From NCBI GenBank assembly GCA_029961685.1, contig JARWKL010000001.1, positions 56,526,814 through 56,590,813 on the forward strand: a DNA stretch of 64,000 bases, read 5' to 3'. The translations under genes were made by a program, and so were the position numbers. Within the stretch, counting starts at the first letter, position 1, and each line of letters begins with the position of its first letter. Below are positions 12,601 through 25,319 of this stretch, one piece after another. Source of the stretch: Aristolochia californica (taxonomy: Eukaryota; Streptophyta; Magnoliopsida; Piperales; Aristolochiaceae). Under the pieces are notes generated by a model, which ran no database searches, was not told the DNA's origin, and saw only the letters and a program-made list of their open reading frames with translations.

Positions 12601-15600
12601 TGAAGTTTCCAAAGGAAAAGATAAAGGACACTTTCAACCAATTAAGTGAGTGCAGCTTATCAAAGACAATGAATCAAGTACTGAAATTAGAGTTGCCTGA
12701 TTCAATAGTGGTAATGAGCCCAAACGAAAAGAAAATTGAGATGAAGCCACAAAAATTAAAAATAGACAGGAACAAGAAGGAAACACACTCACAACACGAC
12801 CAAACAGTCATACCTCTATTGCATTTTGAACAGCACTTGCAACCTCAAACTCCACAAAGCCAAAACAGAATCCTTGCTGCTGCACCCATCAAGAATAAAT
12901 CAATCAACACAATGCATAACCACAACATGATTAAAGGAGATTTAAGCCAAGGATTTACGTATCTTTAACAAAACAAACCATATGCTAGAAAAAAAATTAA
13001 ATTAAAATGGATATAAGCATATAGGGACCTTATTACTTCTAACTTGCACGCCCCCACTCTTAATGGGTCCAAATTTCTCGAACTCTTCCTCAAGCTGAGC
13101 AACTGTAGCATTGACAGGCAGACTCCTGATATAAATGGAGTACCCATCAGCTGCAACAAGCAAATGGATGGCAAAGTAAGATAAATGAACAAAGCTGTCA
13201 GACAATATATGAGGGCCAAACCATCGAAGAAACAAGTTAAAAAACTAAACATTTATTTAAGAACACTTGAACCTTCTGCCTCCTGGTTATTGCCATTTTC
13301 AGTTGCACTCAAACTGGATACAGGAACCTCAGGGGCCTGGTTCTGTGGAGGAGGAGCCACTTGCCTTTCAGGATTTGCAGGGGCTGGCCTGGCAGGAACA
13401 GGTGCGGGGACAGAAAGATGTGTAGTCTCCTTCATAACCTTCACCTGTACCCAACAAAAAGATTTAGAACCCAAATATACCAGAATGGATTTAGTAAGAG
13501 TAGCACAATTAAAGAAAACAACCTCACTTAAATCCCATGAATACTGTAAACCTATGCAATACATAAAAAAAAAAAAAAAAACTTTGTACCTATCTTTGCC
13601 ATGTTAATCCAAGTAGTCACCAACATGATTATGAAAATTGCCCACAAAGCCAATGCATAAATGTCAGTGACATAACATGTCCCAAAGACATACAGCGCTA
13701 GAAAAGCTCCAATTGAGGAAAACTACAGCACAAGTAGTTAACCCGAAAACTACAGCACAAGTAGTTAACCCGACTTGGAGGTATCAAGTTAGCTTAAATG
13801 AAGTGATATCTTCATGAGCAAAACTAAGTTCAACTAGCCCGTTAAACATTATTCTCTACTTCAATATAGTCAATCTTAGCTCATCCCAGCCCTGGCTTGA
13901 CTTGACCACACAAACTGAAGTAAAATGTCGCACTTGAAGACAAAAGCTGAAGCACTGGGCTCATTTAGACGACAAGAACTGCAGTTATGTGCTTGACTTG
14001 AACTTGAGCTTTATTATGTTTGCTCAAACCAAGATTGAGTACCATTCAGTTACAGCCTAACAAAACAAGATAGACAGTGTCAAAGTTCAACCACTCACAA
14101 TAGAAGCATAGGACTTTTTGGGTGCCTCTTCTTGGACGGTAGCAGAGTTAGAATCAGCCCCAACCTGAGAATCATTTGGAACTTCATCAACCACCTCAGC
14201 TTCAGGTGTTTCTTCTTCCAGAACTGAGCCATCCTCGTGATCAGAGGGATTATAAACTTCCTCAACAGTAACTTCTTCCTCTGACAGTGAAGCATTTGGT
14301 TCAGCAACTTGACTTTCTTGGACAGGAAGAGGATCTGCAGTTGGGGAAGAACCTAAGCATCAAATTGGTACCAAACAAAAAGAACCTACAACCACAGATA
14401 ACAAGCACAACATACCCTGGTTAGATGCCAGAGGGGCACCCGTGCCATTAGGTAATCCCTGGTTCACATCAGGATGGAGTTCAACATCATCCACATATCG
14501 AAATATATCATTCAGAACAAAGTACCCCTTGTCTTGTGGAGCTAGAAAGAAAGACTCGGTGAAATTTCTTTTCACTTTATCCTTCCCAGTCAGACACCCA
14601 GTCACAAGCACAAGAACTCCACCATTGAATGATTCCTGGGCATCCACTGTCTTTATTTCTGCCCTTGATTCACTGTAGTCAAGAGAGCGAATCTTCTCAT
14701 CAATAGCCTGCTCAAAACAATAAAAGGCAGAATGAAAACATTATCAGTTCATTCATCTGATATTTTTCAGCACTCAAAACACTAGGAATACTTTTTGCTT
14801 TTTTGCTCTCATGATTCTCTATAATAACAGCAACTCCAATTTCCACAATTACCTTGTGCACTTGAATCAGGAGATTTCACACTTTCTTAAGATGCCATGA
14901 TCTATCACAGTGATCCAAGACCATGTCAAAACATGGCTAGAAGCACCTATCGCTTTTTTTTCCAATAAAAATGATTAACATTGTTTCTTTAACCCATGTT
15001 CTACCCCCAGCCCAGCCCACAACCATTTTGATAACTATTTTTACAAGTAAATTTTTATAAAACTCTACAATAAAACACCAATCTGAATAGTGGCACACAC
15101 TCCCAATCAACTAATTTCTAATAACGCCCAAGAAACTCAACCGAAAGCCAGGAAATAGCAAAAATCAACGGACAAGTAAAAGAACTAGCCCACAAAATAA
15201 AGCCTGAGCTCAAATGAACTTCTCATGAATGATCACTCAGAACGAGAACCCAGATGAACAGATAATCAAACCAAAACAAAGTCACACGAGTCTTGGTAAA
15301 CGAGGAACAGAAAAATCACCTGCATGGTGGTCACTAAACTCATGGCACCCTCCGCTTCAGGGCGGCCAAGCTTGCTATTCTCCTGGTAGAATCGGAAAAC
15401 GAGGTCCGGAGAGTAGTGCAGGATGTGATAATACTGGTGAACAAAGGCATTTCCGACCTTAAACAAAATACAGACGTTTTAGCCAGAAAATAAGAATAAA
15501 AATAACCAAGGAATATCGAGCAGAAAAGAACAAGAGGACTGAGTTTTTTTGTTTTTTTTGTTTTCGAAGAAGAAGACCATTGAGTTTTTCGAACCGCAAA

Positions 15601-15659
15601 GTGGGACGTACCACTTGAGCAGAAGGGCAAGATCCAGCTGTAGGCTGCTGAGACGCCAT
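9684..15659 (-). CDS. G3BP-like RNA-binding protein (NTF2 + RRM + RGG)
   Basis: Nine exons on the minus strand: 15659-15612, 15457-15320, 14707-14416, 14352-14099, 13444-13273, 13150-13029, 12879-12814, 10334-10268 and 9958-9684. They total 1434 nt, 477 residues, and all phases agree. Domains: an NTF2-like domain at about 16-135 (with VGNAFVHQYYHIL and SFFLAPQDKGYFVLND); an acidic linker at about 160-235 ending in KKSYASI; a Pro-rich stretch; one RRM at about 303-382 with RNP2 (SIYIRSL) and RNP1 (GFCFGFVEF); then a Gly/Arg-rich RGG tail. Plant proteins with this order are G3BP homologues that bind mRNA and join stress granules. The intron between exons 8 and 9 begins GCAAGT rather than GT, an accepted GC-AG intron. 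Intron 7 is about 2.5 kb and carries a solo LTR. The 5'UTR contains an AGGGTTT telo-box-like element near 15937. Confidence 0.95.
12070..12473 (-). mobile_element. Solo LTR (404 bp) inside intron 7 of the G3BP-like gene
   Basis: On the plus strand the element begins TGTTAGGAATTAG and ends AATAACTTAACA, giving TGTTA...TAACA inverted termini. It is flanked by AAATA (12065-12069) and AGATA (12474-12478), a 5 bp target-site duplication with one mismatch. Read on the minus strand it looks like a plant Copia LTR: a TATA-type region (TTTATATTTGG), then a GACGTAGC...TTGAGG stretch typical of R/U5, then TCCTAACA at the end. No internal domain is present, so it is a solo LTR. It has the same orientation as the host gene. 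Confidence 0.82.
13719..13772. repeat. 27 bp direct tandem duplication in a G3BP intron
   Basis: The segment AAAACTACAGCACAAGTAG plus eight further bases is repeated immediately. It lies in intron 4 and is probably replication slippage. Confidence 0.75.
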
Positions 15660-16260
15660 TCCGGGAAACCTAAAAGGAACAAGCCATTTTATGAATTATA
15701 ACAGCATGACAGAAGGCTTAAAACACTAAAATGCAGAATACGGGCCTAACCAATAAGCCATGCAAACCGATCGGCAAAATTCAGAGACTAAGGCAAGACG
15801 GTAGCAATCAAAAAACATAAACAGTAAGAGAGAGAGAGGAAGGAGATTCAAACCTGGCCTGGTCCGATCCTAGGAAGATGGCTTGGACGAAGGAGATGAA
15901 AAAATGGCTTCGCTCTCTTCCCTCCTCCGCCTCTCTTAGGGTTTTTGCGTTTGGATCAGAATGAGAGCACCAAGAGGGGGGAGGGTTTCTAGAGCTATGG
16001 ACCTGTCATGGGGGTTTTATAATAGAAAAAAAGGGTTTATGCGAGAACAACCGCCGTAAGAGAAAATAAAAAAGAACTGATAGAGCAATTCTTGACGTGA
16101 TTGGGTCCTGCTCGGCGGGACCGCAACCCGTAGACTTCGACAGTTCGTTTGAGCTTCGTCACTTGTAACAGACTCCAGCTCGGACTCCGAAGGGACTGCG
16201 CTGTACTTGCGTAGAGCGCCACCTTTTATATGTCTGGATTTTGTGGCCCGTTAGGGGTCT
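15660..16260 (-). promoter_or_regulatory. 5'UTR and promoter region of the G3BP-like gene
   Basis: Upstream of the start codon the minus strand shows a CT-rich leader near 15830-15960 with an AGGGTTTTTGCG telo-box-like element, then a moderately GC-rich stretch at 16080-16230. An intron in the 5'UTR is possible but cannot be proven. The region faces the NIPA-like gene head-to-head. Confidence 0.5.
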
Positions 16261-16337
16261 GTTGGGAGCTTAGAAAAACAAAAGAAAAAACATGAGATTA
16301 TGATAACAAAAAAATTATAAGAAAGGTAAAATTTATA

Positions 16338-16365
16338 CCTAAACCCTAAACCCTAAACCCTAAAC
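16338..16365. repeat. Short telomere-type array (CCCTAAA)n
   Basis: Four consecutive units, the first missing one base, of the plant telomere repeat CCCTAAA lie in the spacer between the divergent G3BP-like and NIPA-like genes. Single units (telo-boxes) are common in promoters of translation-related plant genes; an array of four is either a regulatory cluster or a small interstitial telomeric repeat. Confidence 0.85.
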
Positions 16366-16659
16366 TATTTTTTGGAATAATAATGGTTAAATTCTCCCAT
16401 TAGCAAGAGGAAGGGAGGAAGGATGAAGCTCTCCCCTTCTTATAATTCTTATTACAAAATGAAAAATTATAAGGAAGGTAAAACTTACACCCTTGTAATT
16501 GGAGAGGTACTTTCTCCTTTGAAAGTTTCAAACTTTTAGCCTCAACGAAAAATGCAGGAACTTCTGAACAAGAGGTTTGGTGGGGTATTTAAAAGTTTCC
16601 CGAGCCAAACTAATCATTTTTTGCCTATTTGCAAAAAGTTGAGTTTACAGTGATTCGTT

Positions 16660-17035
16660 GTATCAAAATATGACTTCTCGATCAATGGTATGATCGATCC
16701 ATTGGGTCTGACATTCTAAGTTGATTGATCAATGTAGATGGTATGATCGATCAATCATTCCCACTCGCAGTGTATAACAAGTATGATCGATCATCCTTTA
16801 TGTCTCTAATTGGTAAAGTTTTGTATGATTGATTAGTCATTGATGTTGATTAATCAGTCAACATGAATTTGCTTTACTTGGACAATATTGATCGATTAGT
16901 CCAATTGGGTTAATCAGTCATGATTTATACCATAGTTTAGCCAAATTCTGGATGTTCGATCAATCGGCCTTGGTTAATCGATCATACTTCATATTTTTGC
17001 CTCATGCACTTTTGGTTGATGGATCATTGGCCCTC
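16660..17035. repeat. TTGATCGATCA-motif repeat, copy 2
   Basis: The largest cluster of the family: about ten motifs such as ATGATCGATCAAT, TTGATCAATG, GATTAATCAGTCA and TTAATCGATCATAC, spaced 20-45 bp apart, in the spacer between two divergent genes. No element ends were found. Confidence 0.65.
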
Positions 17036-17289
17036 CTCCTCTTGGATAAGGTGGAACATGTTGATATCCAAAAAAGTTGGTCTTGGTAAGTTGGATTTTG
17101 AGCTTATTCTATGACAAGATTGAAAAGAAAAATGAAGGAACTATCAAATTTGCTGGATTATAATTTATATGGGCCAGTCAACCCTTGGACCTGACCGGGT
17201 GGGAATGGGCCCGTTCTATTCATGTCAGGTAATGTTACAGGCTAACAGCCTAAGAGAAATTAATCTCCATGATTAATTGAATTTACGTA

Positions 17290-17830
17290 TTTAAAATTTG
17301 GCCCATTAGTAAGGGGATAGAGAGTGTAGCTCGCGAGAACATCGAATTGAGTAGCTTCCTCCGAGGGCAACGAGTGAGTGAGGAGGTGGGAACTCGGACG
17401 CGGGTTGAGGGAGTTGACGAGAGGGATGACTGGAGTTCCAAGTCCCGCGGACTAGCTGTCGCTTCTCCTTCGTAAGCAGCGGAGAACGCGGGATTCGGAG
17501 GCGCACCACCTCATCATCATTAAAAATAGTTGTGGCGCAGAGTTTTTGTATGTTAGTGTTTCGGATTCGACGTAACGGAATTACCGTTGTTCTCTCTTCC
17601 CCCTCCTGCCTCGACTCCGCCATCCTTCCTCCCTCCTTCTCTGCCGTAGCTCTCATGAACTCGACGCCGATCACCATTCGTTGTTACCGGCTATCCTTAC
17701 TATCATCCGAAGGTGGTGGTTTTCGTCAGGGGTTTTAAGCCTTCAGAGCTGCAGCAATTTGAACTTTTTTTTTTCCTTTTCTGGCTGTTTCCGAGCTCTG
17801 TTTTTGGCTTTTTTCTTTTAATTTCCGGCA
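17290..17830 (+). promoter_or_regulatory. Promoter and 5'UTR region of the NIPA-like gene
   Basis: A GC-richer stretch at 17320-17730 followed by a pyrimidine-rich leader at 17760-17825 precedes the start codon. A 68-codon upstream open frame (17532-17738) would lie in the leader if transcription starts before it; I cannot show that it does. Confidence 0.5.
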
Positions 17831-20800
17831 ATGTCAATATCCAGCGATAATGTACGTGGGCTTGCTTTGGCCCTTTCATCTGGTATCTTCATCGGGTCGA
17901 GTTTTATAGTAAAAAAGAAAGGACTGAAGAGAGCTGGGGCTCTTGGCGTCAGAGCTGGTTGGTTTTTTTTTGTCTTTGTTTCTACTTTTCTAGGACCCGT
18001 AAAATCGGTTTTAGGATCTTTTATCTTCTGGATTGGTTCCTCTAAGTCTGAAAAGCGAAGACATTTCAAAATCTTGACTTTTGTTTCTGTATGACGACAT
18101 TCTTTTTTCCTGTTTAAGAACTATATGCGTATATATGGTAAAAGGATGTGAGGTTGAGCCTCGAAGTTCATCTTTGTTAATAGAACACATTTCTGAACAT
18201 GCACGTAAAGAATTTGGAAGATTGTATAAACTATAGTTAATGAATTTTTTTCTATTATTGTGGATTAGATTTGGTTATTTGATATTGAAAATCTGCTTGT
18301 TGAGGACGACATTTCTTCTCGTCTTTCAATTTATTCGGCTAAATTTCTTGTTTTACATATTTGCAGGAGCGGGGGGCTTTTCTTACCTGTATGAGCCGTT
18401 ATGGTGGGTAGGAATGATCACCAGTAAGTAACTTCAGAACTTGCGGTCCTCTTACTTTTTGGTTCTCAATTTGCAATTTTTTTCTATAATATGACTGCCC
18501 TATTTATGCCAGTGAAAAGCAAAATCAGAAACTCAATGGTAAAGGTTAATGAAGAAAAGGAAGATTCTTTTTCTCCTTCAGTTTTTTTTTCATATAGTTG
18601 TGCTAAAAAGGAAATACATCAGGGCAGCTGAAGAAATGGCTGAAAAATCAATTTCTTCAACTGAAGCAATTTAACTCATGAAATGGTTCCTTGAAAAAAC
18701 AAAGACTACCCATGTGCTCACGATTACTTCCGCAATTAAGGGATTGTGATTGTGTTTAGAACTGTTATAATAGAATTGGTTTACTGGAATTAAGGGCCCG
18801 GTGTTCCATCTATCTTTATTTATGTGTGCGGTTCCCACCAAATAGCCTGATGATGTGATTAAAAACTCCTCTCAAGTCTAATTCTTCTCCTGCATAGATT
18901 TTAGGTACCACTTAGAAGCTTCTAGAGCCAAACTTTGTTTCTCAGCACAATTTGTTTGATTTCTGATAACTTGCTGCTACTTGTTCTTTTATTACTACTA
19001 TTATTATTTTTATTATTATTATTTATGTTATTCTCTTTGTCTTGCAGTGATTGTCGGTGAAATAGCTAATTTCGCTGCATATGCTTTTGCTCCTGCAATT
19101 CTTGTCACTCCATTGGGAGCTCTCAGTATAATAGTTAGGTAGGGCAAGGAATCATGTTCTAATTTTCATGTTTTTGAACTTACAATTCCACTTCTTCCTA
19201 AACCATTTTTGACTAAAACGTTATTGAATGCAGTGCAGTGTTAGCTCATTTTATTTTGAAAGAGCAGCTACATATTTTTGGTGTGCTTGGATGCATTCTA
19301 TGTGTAGTGGGGTCAATCAGTATTGTTTTACATGCTCCACAGGAGAAATCAATTGAATCAGTTAAGCAAGTGTGGTTCCTTGCCACTGAGCCAGGTATTT
19401 ATATCTAAATTAATGCTTGTCATACTTGTTTCCAAGGGGTTATCATTATAAACTTGGAGCTTGCATTGCACCCAGAATTCTCTCAACAGTTCTGGCAAAA
19501 ATGATAAAAGAGCTCTGGAGAGCAAAACCAGGGATAGACTGAAAGTCCTGGATTTTCAATTCCGGGACTTGGCATGAAAGTACATATAACAATTTCAGGT
19601 CGATTCACTGGATGTCTGCCTCTGTTCAACTACTTGAGCTCTGGTGTTGGCTCATAAGTCTTGAGTCCTTCAATAAACATCATATTGAATTTCTTCTGGT
19701 TTGTATAATTGGATTTGTCAATTCAAAGGAGTTCCCTGTAGAGGCGGAACATTTACTGAAAAAATCTAGGTGTTGAAAATGTTTCATAGTGCAGTAATAG
19801 TCATTAGTAGCTGAAAAAAAAAATTTCTGCATTTTCTAAATAAATTTGGAAGTTGAAAATGTTTTTTTAGCAAAATAGCAGTCGTTTGTGGTTGCAAATC
19901 ACTTTTTCTACTTTATTTATATTTTTAATTATTGAAACTAACTGAATTATTTGGTCATCACAGGTTTTGTCGTTTACACTGCTCTTGTTCTGGTTATGGT
20001 TCTTGTCCTCATCTTCCAGTTTGCTCCACGCTATGGTGATTCACACATGATGGTTTATGTTGGAATCTGTTCACTTATGGGTTCTCTCACGGTATGTTTT
20101 TAATATTTCTAAATTTTTCAATTTCCACGATTATCTTCACTGTCCACTATTCAACTGCTTTCTGATTTTCTTCGAGTGTAGGTTATGAGTGTCAAAGCTG
20201 TGGGGATTGCTTTAAAGCTAACGTTTGAAGGATCAAATCAATTTGTTTATGTCCAGACTTGGTTTTTCACTTTTGTTGTAATCCTCTGTTGTCTAACACA
20301 AATGAATTACTTGAACAAGGTAATCTGTTATTTATATTATATTATATATTTCTTTTTCTTTTCTGAAAGAAATGAAGTTGATTACATCTTCCACCTATAA
20401 GTCTTTATGCATTCTTTGAACTCATTTGTTCACCATGGAGAGGATTCTTGGGCACAGAGCCCATGATACTTATTTTACTTGAAATTTGTTTGTTCTAACA
20501 TCTGTTTCATCTCCCTTGTGTTCATCTTTGTTCTGATATTTTTGTGTGATCATCATCAAGTATAGTAAACATGTTTTGCGACTGACAGTGACCAACATGA
20601 TGGAGTGCCGCTATAATTGAATTAATTGACTCAATTGAGTTGCACTAGTAGAACTTTGTTGGGATGAAAGTCATAAACAGAAATATCTTAAAGGAATAAT
20701 ATGTATATCTTTACACCAATTTAGCCATATTCTTTTGAGTTGTTTCTCACATTTCACCTATGTGTATCTGTGTAGAAGGTTAAATAAGTAGACCATGGCC

Positions 20801-21955
20801 GCTCTAAACTGATCATTTCTTTTCTATTTCATTCTAATGGTTGTACCATAACAGGAATGTTCATTTTTGCAGGCATTGGACATCTTTAATACAGCTGTAA
20901 TATCCCCTGTATACTATGTTATGTTCACTTCCCTTACCATTGTTGCCAGTATGATCATGTTTAAGGTAATTTATTGGCTCAGAACATAGTGGTAATTGAT
21001 GTCAAATTTCTGATGCTGCTGCACATATTACTTGACTACTGTTCAGTGCTCTCCCCTGGCTTTCCGTTGATATCATATTTAAGATCGTTCAGTGGCCCTA
21101 GTTTCTGTTCTGATACTTGACACAAAAACTGTTTGTATTTAACGTCAAAGTCAACTATGCAGGAATTTAAGTTACAAAATTTCAGATTAATTCACTCTAC
21201 TTTCTTCTCCACTCTGGAATCCAAAACCAAATACTTGGGTTATGTCATAGCGGTTTTTTTTTCATTTCCAATCCCACCAATATTTGTCCAGCTATAGACT
21301 GCTCTTTAACTGTTCCCCCAAGTTTTTGGAGTTCAAGACATCTTAGAGGTGCTTCTTGACTGGTTTTTTAAAGATTACCTCATGGTTTTCTTTTCAATTA
21401 TGTATATATTTATTTGTTGTCGTTGATACATCAACCTAAAGGACATCAACCTTGAGTGTGTGCTACATGATACTCTCCACTGGAGTCGATTTTCATGCAG
21501 ATCATTGCAACATAATAACTTGTAGGCATCTCATAAATTTATAGTGACCAATTCTGGTGAACAAACTTTTGTCTTTCAAGCATTCTGAGAGTAGCAAGTG
21601 CTCTTTTTATTCATGGAAACTGATTCTGGTGAGGCTTTGGCTTGGTAGATCAAAAACACTTCTCCCCAATTGACGTACTTGAAAATCTCGTTTTCAATCT
21701 TTTGCAATGACACTAGTAGCCTACTCGTATGTTGTACATCGTTTTTAATTATTCGTGTTGTGACTCACAAGCTTGTTTCCAATTCAGGACTGGGACTCAC
21801 AAAACGCGTCGCAGATTGCAACAGAACTCTGTGGATTTGTGACCATTCTTTCAGGAACATTTCTTCTTCATAGGACAAAGGACATGGGCTCTACTGATTC
21901 TACCTTGGAACAAACCATCTTGACAAATTCATGCACGCCATCTTCTCCATCTTAA
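17831..21955 (+). CDS. NIPA-type magnesium transporter
   Basis: Eight exons: 17831-17957, 18367-18423, 19048-19138, 19234-19394, 19964-20091, 20182-20319, 20873-20965 and 21788-21955. They total 963 nt (320 residues) with every phase consistent and GT-AG borders. The protein has the family landmarks in order: the N-terminal [20 protein letters not shown] and [11 protein letters not shown] segment, [31 protein letters not shown], [15 protein letters not shown] and [46 protein letters not shown], and the C-terminal [18 protein letters not shown]. About nine hydrophobic segments are expected. The family (DUF803) transports Mg2+ in endosomal or plasma membranes. The C-terminal tail after residue ~300 is short and variable. 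Confidence 0.95.
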
Positions 21956-22332
21956 ATTCACAATTCAGTGAATTTGATCTGAGTGTGTCATACTTAGCTC
22001 ATTCTTTTCACTCCTGATCCCAGTCCAAAGACGAGTACTCCCACTTCAAACTTGAGGATCAGCGGTCAGCAGACAGTTTTCACAGCATCAAGTCCAAGAA
22101 TGGTTGAATGACATGAAAGAGTTAAATGGCATATGCAAAAGCATACATTAACACCTGGGTTGTATTCGTCTGATATTACACTCCACCAATTTGGTTTCCT
22201 GAGTAATAGATTTGTTGTTGAAATACACTTAATGATATTTTGTTGCAATTAGAGTGCACATAGCTTTTTCAAAGTATAACCTGTTTATGATTTGGACAAT
22301 TATCTGTTCATTATTAGGTGATGGGGTTCATT
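21956..22332. other. 3'UTR and spacer downstream of the NIPA-like gene
   Basis: The first 200-300 bases probably contain the 3' untranslated region and polyadenylation site. Nothing else recognisable. Confidence 0.45.
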
Positions 22333-22640
22333 CACTGCAAGCAAATGGACTTTGTAGAAGTCCAAAATTTGTTGAGAGTTCTCCTTGTGAAAAAGTCACT
22401 GCCAAAATATGCTTGCACATTTTCGTTGTTAGAACTTTTGCCAGCGAATTTGTAATTCATTGATAGAAATTAAAATCTCTGCTAGCAAATTTCAATTGCA
22501 CACAGAAAGGGAATTCTCTTGCAACGAATTTTTAAATTCGTTGGAAAAAGTGGCTATCTGCCAACAAATTTGAATTTTCCACAAAAAAATTGAATTTCGT
22601 TGGGAAACTATAAAAATAATATTTTTTAATTTTTGTTAAA
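22333..22640 (+). mobile_element. CACTA-like transposon end with subterminal repeats
   Basis: The segment starts CACTGCAAGCAAATGG, close to the CACTACAAGAAAA-type end of plant CACTA elements. It is followed by repeated, alternately inverted motifs of the form GCAACGAATTT / AAATTCGTTGG, which are typical CACTA subterminal repeats. The matching opposite end was not identified, so the size of the element is unknown. Confidence 0.5.
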
Positions 22641-22825
22641 ATTGATATTTTTCCTTGTTTAATATAAACATAACAAAAATATAACAAATAAAAATAATTA
22701 AGTGAATTATAAAATAAAATTGTTTTAACAAGAAAAATATATAAAATAAAATTCCAAAAAAATTATAATTTAAAATTTTATAAATTATACAAGAAATTTT
22801 ATAATTATATAAAAATTTAAAATTT

Positions 22826-22830
<5 letters not shown>

Positions 22831-22858
<28 letters not shown>
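22831..22858. repeat. (AC)14 microsatellite
   Basis: A perfect dinucleotide repeat in AT-rich spacer next to the CACTA-like end. Confidence 0.95.
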
Positions 22859-22859
22859 C

Positions 22860-23897
22860 ATCTACAATAAGATCTGGATGAAGATGACTCTGAGTTGGCA
22901 TTTACTGAAAGAACCAATGTATCTTATCCTTGATGGCCTTTCGTCTTATTTTCATAGTCCTTTTGTAGATTATTTAGTTGCTCTTTAACACAACGCTCAG
23001 ACTCCTTAGTTCGACACTGTACATTTCTTAGTTGCTCTTGAGTTTGGGTTAATGCCATTTTAGTCAAGTACAACTACTCCACATGTGTAGTGGATTGAGA
23101 TGGAGATGATTGGGTCATCTTAAGTATAGGCAGTTGAGCTAAACTCAACCGCTTAATGTACCCAAATTTAACTCCACAAATATTGTGCACAACACTCATC
23201 AATTTGCTCACTAGCCTCTTGTCCACTCATACCAACCATTGCATCTCCTCCTATGAAAAATAACATATGACAACTATAATTATTTTTTTATCAAAATAAA
23301 ATGTATTACTTATAAGAAAGTTAAAGTTATAATTGTACTTACATATTGTTATTCAGATCCCTCAATCCACCCGAACTGAAACTGATGAGTAATTCGAAAT
23401 CGCTCAATATTAGAGAAATTTGTGCCTTATACAGTTAAAATGACACATACATGTAAATGTATTACATTAAAAAATATACTCCAAGTTAAATAGATACTTT
23501 CTCTTCTCTGATACACATAAAAGTCTTCGATCCTATAGTATGTCGAACCATTTGTTTGCTAATGTTTCAGACATTTCTTTTGGAATGTCTCTACAAATGA
23601 AAGTTAAACATTAGTAAAATAAATAATAATTGAGACTTTGAAACACAACCCCTAGACATCTAATCACTCTGGAACCTCTCCTCTTGAAATACATTCACAT
23701 ACAACCACTATCAGTCCTTGAGAGGAACCCCTTTATAAGGAGTGGATAGTGTCTAGTGTAACCCGTGTAGAATACATGACAGCTCGGCCACATCTCTCTA
23801 CATATCATTATCAAACTTCTCCTTGAAAAACGGAACAACACAAACTACTATCAAAATTAACATTATAAACTATAAACATAAAAGCAAAAATCTAATT
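22860..23897 (-). other. Spacer, possibly decayed transposase sequence
   Basis: Minus-strand translation gives scattered coding-like pieces; the adjoining duplicated block gives fragments such as MFTKALEPYNPLFTHLVDHI. With the CACTA-like end beside it, these may be remnants of a CACTA-associated protein, but I do not recognise a domain and stops are frequent. Confidence 0.25.
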
Positions 23898-24317
23898 AAG
23901 TGATTTGTAATATTTACCTCAATATAAGGATACCAAAAGTTAATTGATCATTGGTATAGCTCTTGAACTTGTCCACCTTCATCTTCATGTTATTCCTAAG
24001 GATATGGTCCACCAAATGAGTGAAAAGTGGATTGTAGGGTTCTAATGCCTTCGTAAACATCTAAACTCCACCAAAATCCTCCTACCAAGCTCTCTAACAT
24101 CATCTACTCTAAAGTCCTTGGTCAGGTCGCGTGCTTGCCTTGTTAGTGAAGATATGGATGGAGAGGACGTGGATGGAGATGATGTGGAAGGAAAGGGTGT
24201 GAATGAATCTATACAAACAAAGTAACTATATACAATATAATTTAATATAAACTAGTGTTAGATTTAGGATCACATGTTGTGAGTAATAAACGAACTAGAT
24301 TAAAAGTGAAGAGAGTG

Positions 24318-24359
<42 letters not shown>

Positions 24360-24990
24360 ATGAACGAGTGAAAGGAGAAGGAGAGGAAGAGAGTAGGAGA
24401 GGTCGGCTAGGAGGGAGAGAGTGATTGAAGTAGGAAGGAGGATTAAGTTTAAGTGATTTGTAATATTTACCTCAATATAAGGATACCAAAAGTTAACCGA
24501 TCATTGGTATAGCTCTTGAACTTTTCCACCTTCATCTTCATGTGATTCCTAAGGATATGGTCCACCAAATGAGTCAAAAGTGGACTATAGGGTTCTAATG
24601 CCTTCCTTCGTGAACATCAAAACTCCACCAAAATCCTCCTTCTAAGCTCTCTAACATCATCCACTCTGAAGCCCTTGGTCAGGTCGCGTGCTTGCCTCGT
24701 TAGTGAAGATATGGATGGAGAGGACGTGAATGGAGATGATGTGGAAGGAAAGGGTGTGAATGAATCTATACAAACAAAGTAACTATATACAATATAATTT
24801 AATATAAACTAGTGTTAGATTTAGGATCCCATGTTGTTAGTAATAAACTAACTAGATTAAAAGTGAAGAGAGTAACAAGAGAGAGAGAGAGAGAGAGAGA
24901 AAGAAGAGATGAATGAGTGAGAGGAGAAGGAGAGGAAGAGAGTAGGAGAGGTCGGCTAGGAGAGAGAGTGAGTGAAGGAGGATTAAGTTT
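23898..24990. repeat. Tandem duplication of a ~550 bp unit
   Basis: Copy A (23898-24450) and copy B (24451-24990) both start AAGTGATTTGTAATATTT and end GGAGGATTAAGTTT, and agree base for base over most of their length. They differ by a few substitutions and by the length of an internal GA tract (longer in copy A, about 24321-24355). The high similarity points to a recent duplication. Confidence 0.9.
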
Positions 24991-25260
24991 ATCCTCCCCC
25001 TCAACGTGTATTTTTAATAATGAGAAGAACCATACTTATATCATTACCCTTTACCTAAGAAGAGATGAATGAGTGACAGGAGAAGGAGAGGTCGGCTAGA
25101 AGAGAGAGAGTGAGTGAAGAAGGGAAGGAGGATTAAGTTTAAGTGATGTACCTAATCCTCCCCCTCAATGTGTATTTTTAATAATGAGAAGAACCATAAT
25201 TCTATCATTACCCTTTACCCTAAGAAGAGAGAGAAAGGGACACAAATCAAAGGTAAATTA
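24991..25260. repeat. Partial third copy and secondary duplication
   Basis: The end of the 550 bp unit (GAGATGAATGAGTGA...GGATTAAGTTT) appears again at about 25060-25140, and the sequence after copy B (CCTCCCCCTCAACGTGTATTT...ATTACCCTTTACC) is repeated at about 25160-25222. So a smaller block of about 150 bp was duplicated after, or together with, the large one. Confidence 0.75.
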
Positions 25261-25319
25261 CATCATGCCACTATACTTTGATCTTTACTTCTAACAAATA
25301 ATAATTAATTAAATTTCAA

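Noticed and set aside
14095..14307. 70-codon Leu/Lys-rich frame
   Set aside because: It is a shifted frame of the acidic linker exon of the G3BP-like gene.
17306..17677. 123-codon minus-strand frame before the NIPA-like gene
   Set aside because: It lies antisense in a GC-rich promoter/5'UTR region and shows no known domain.
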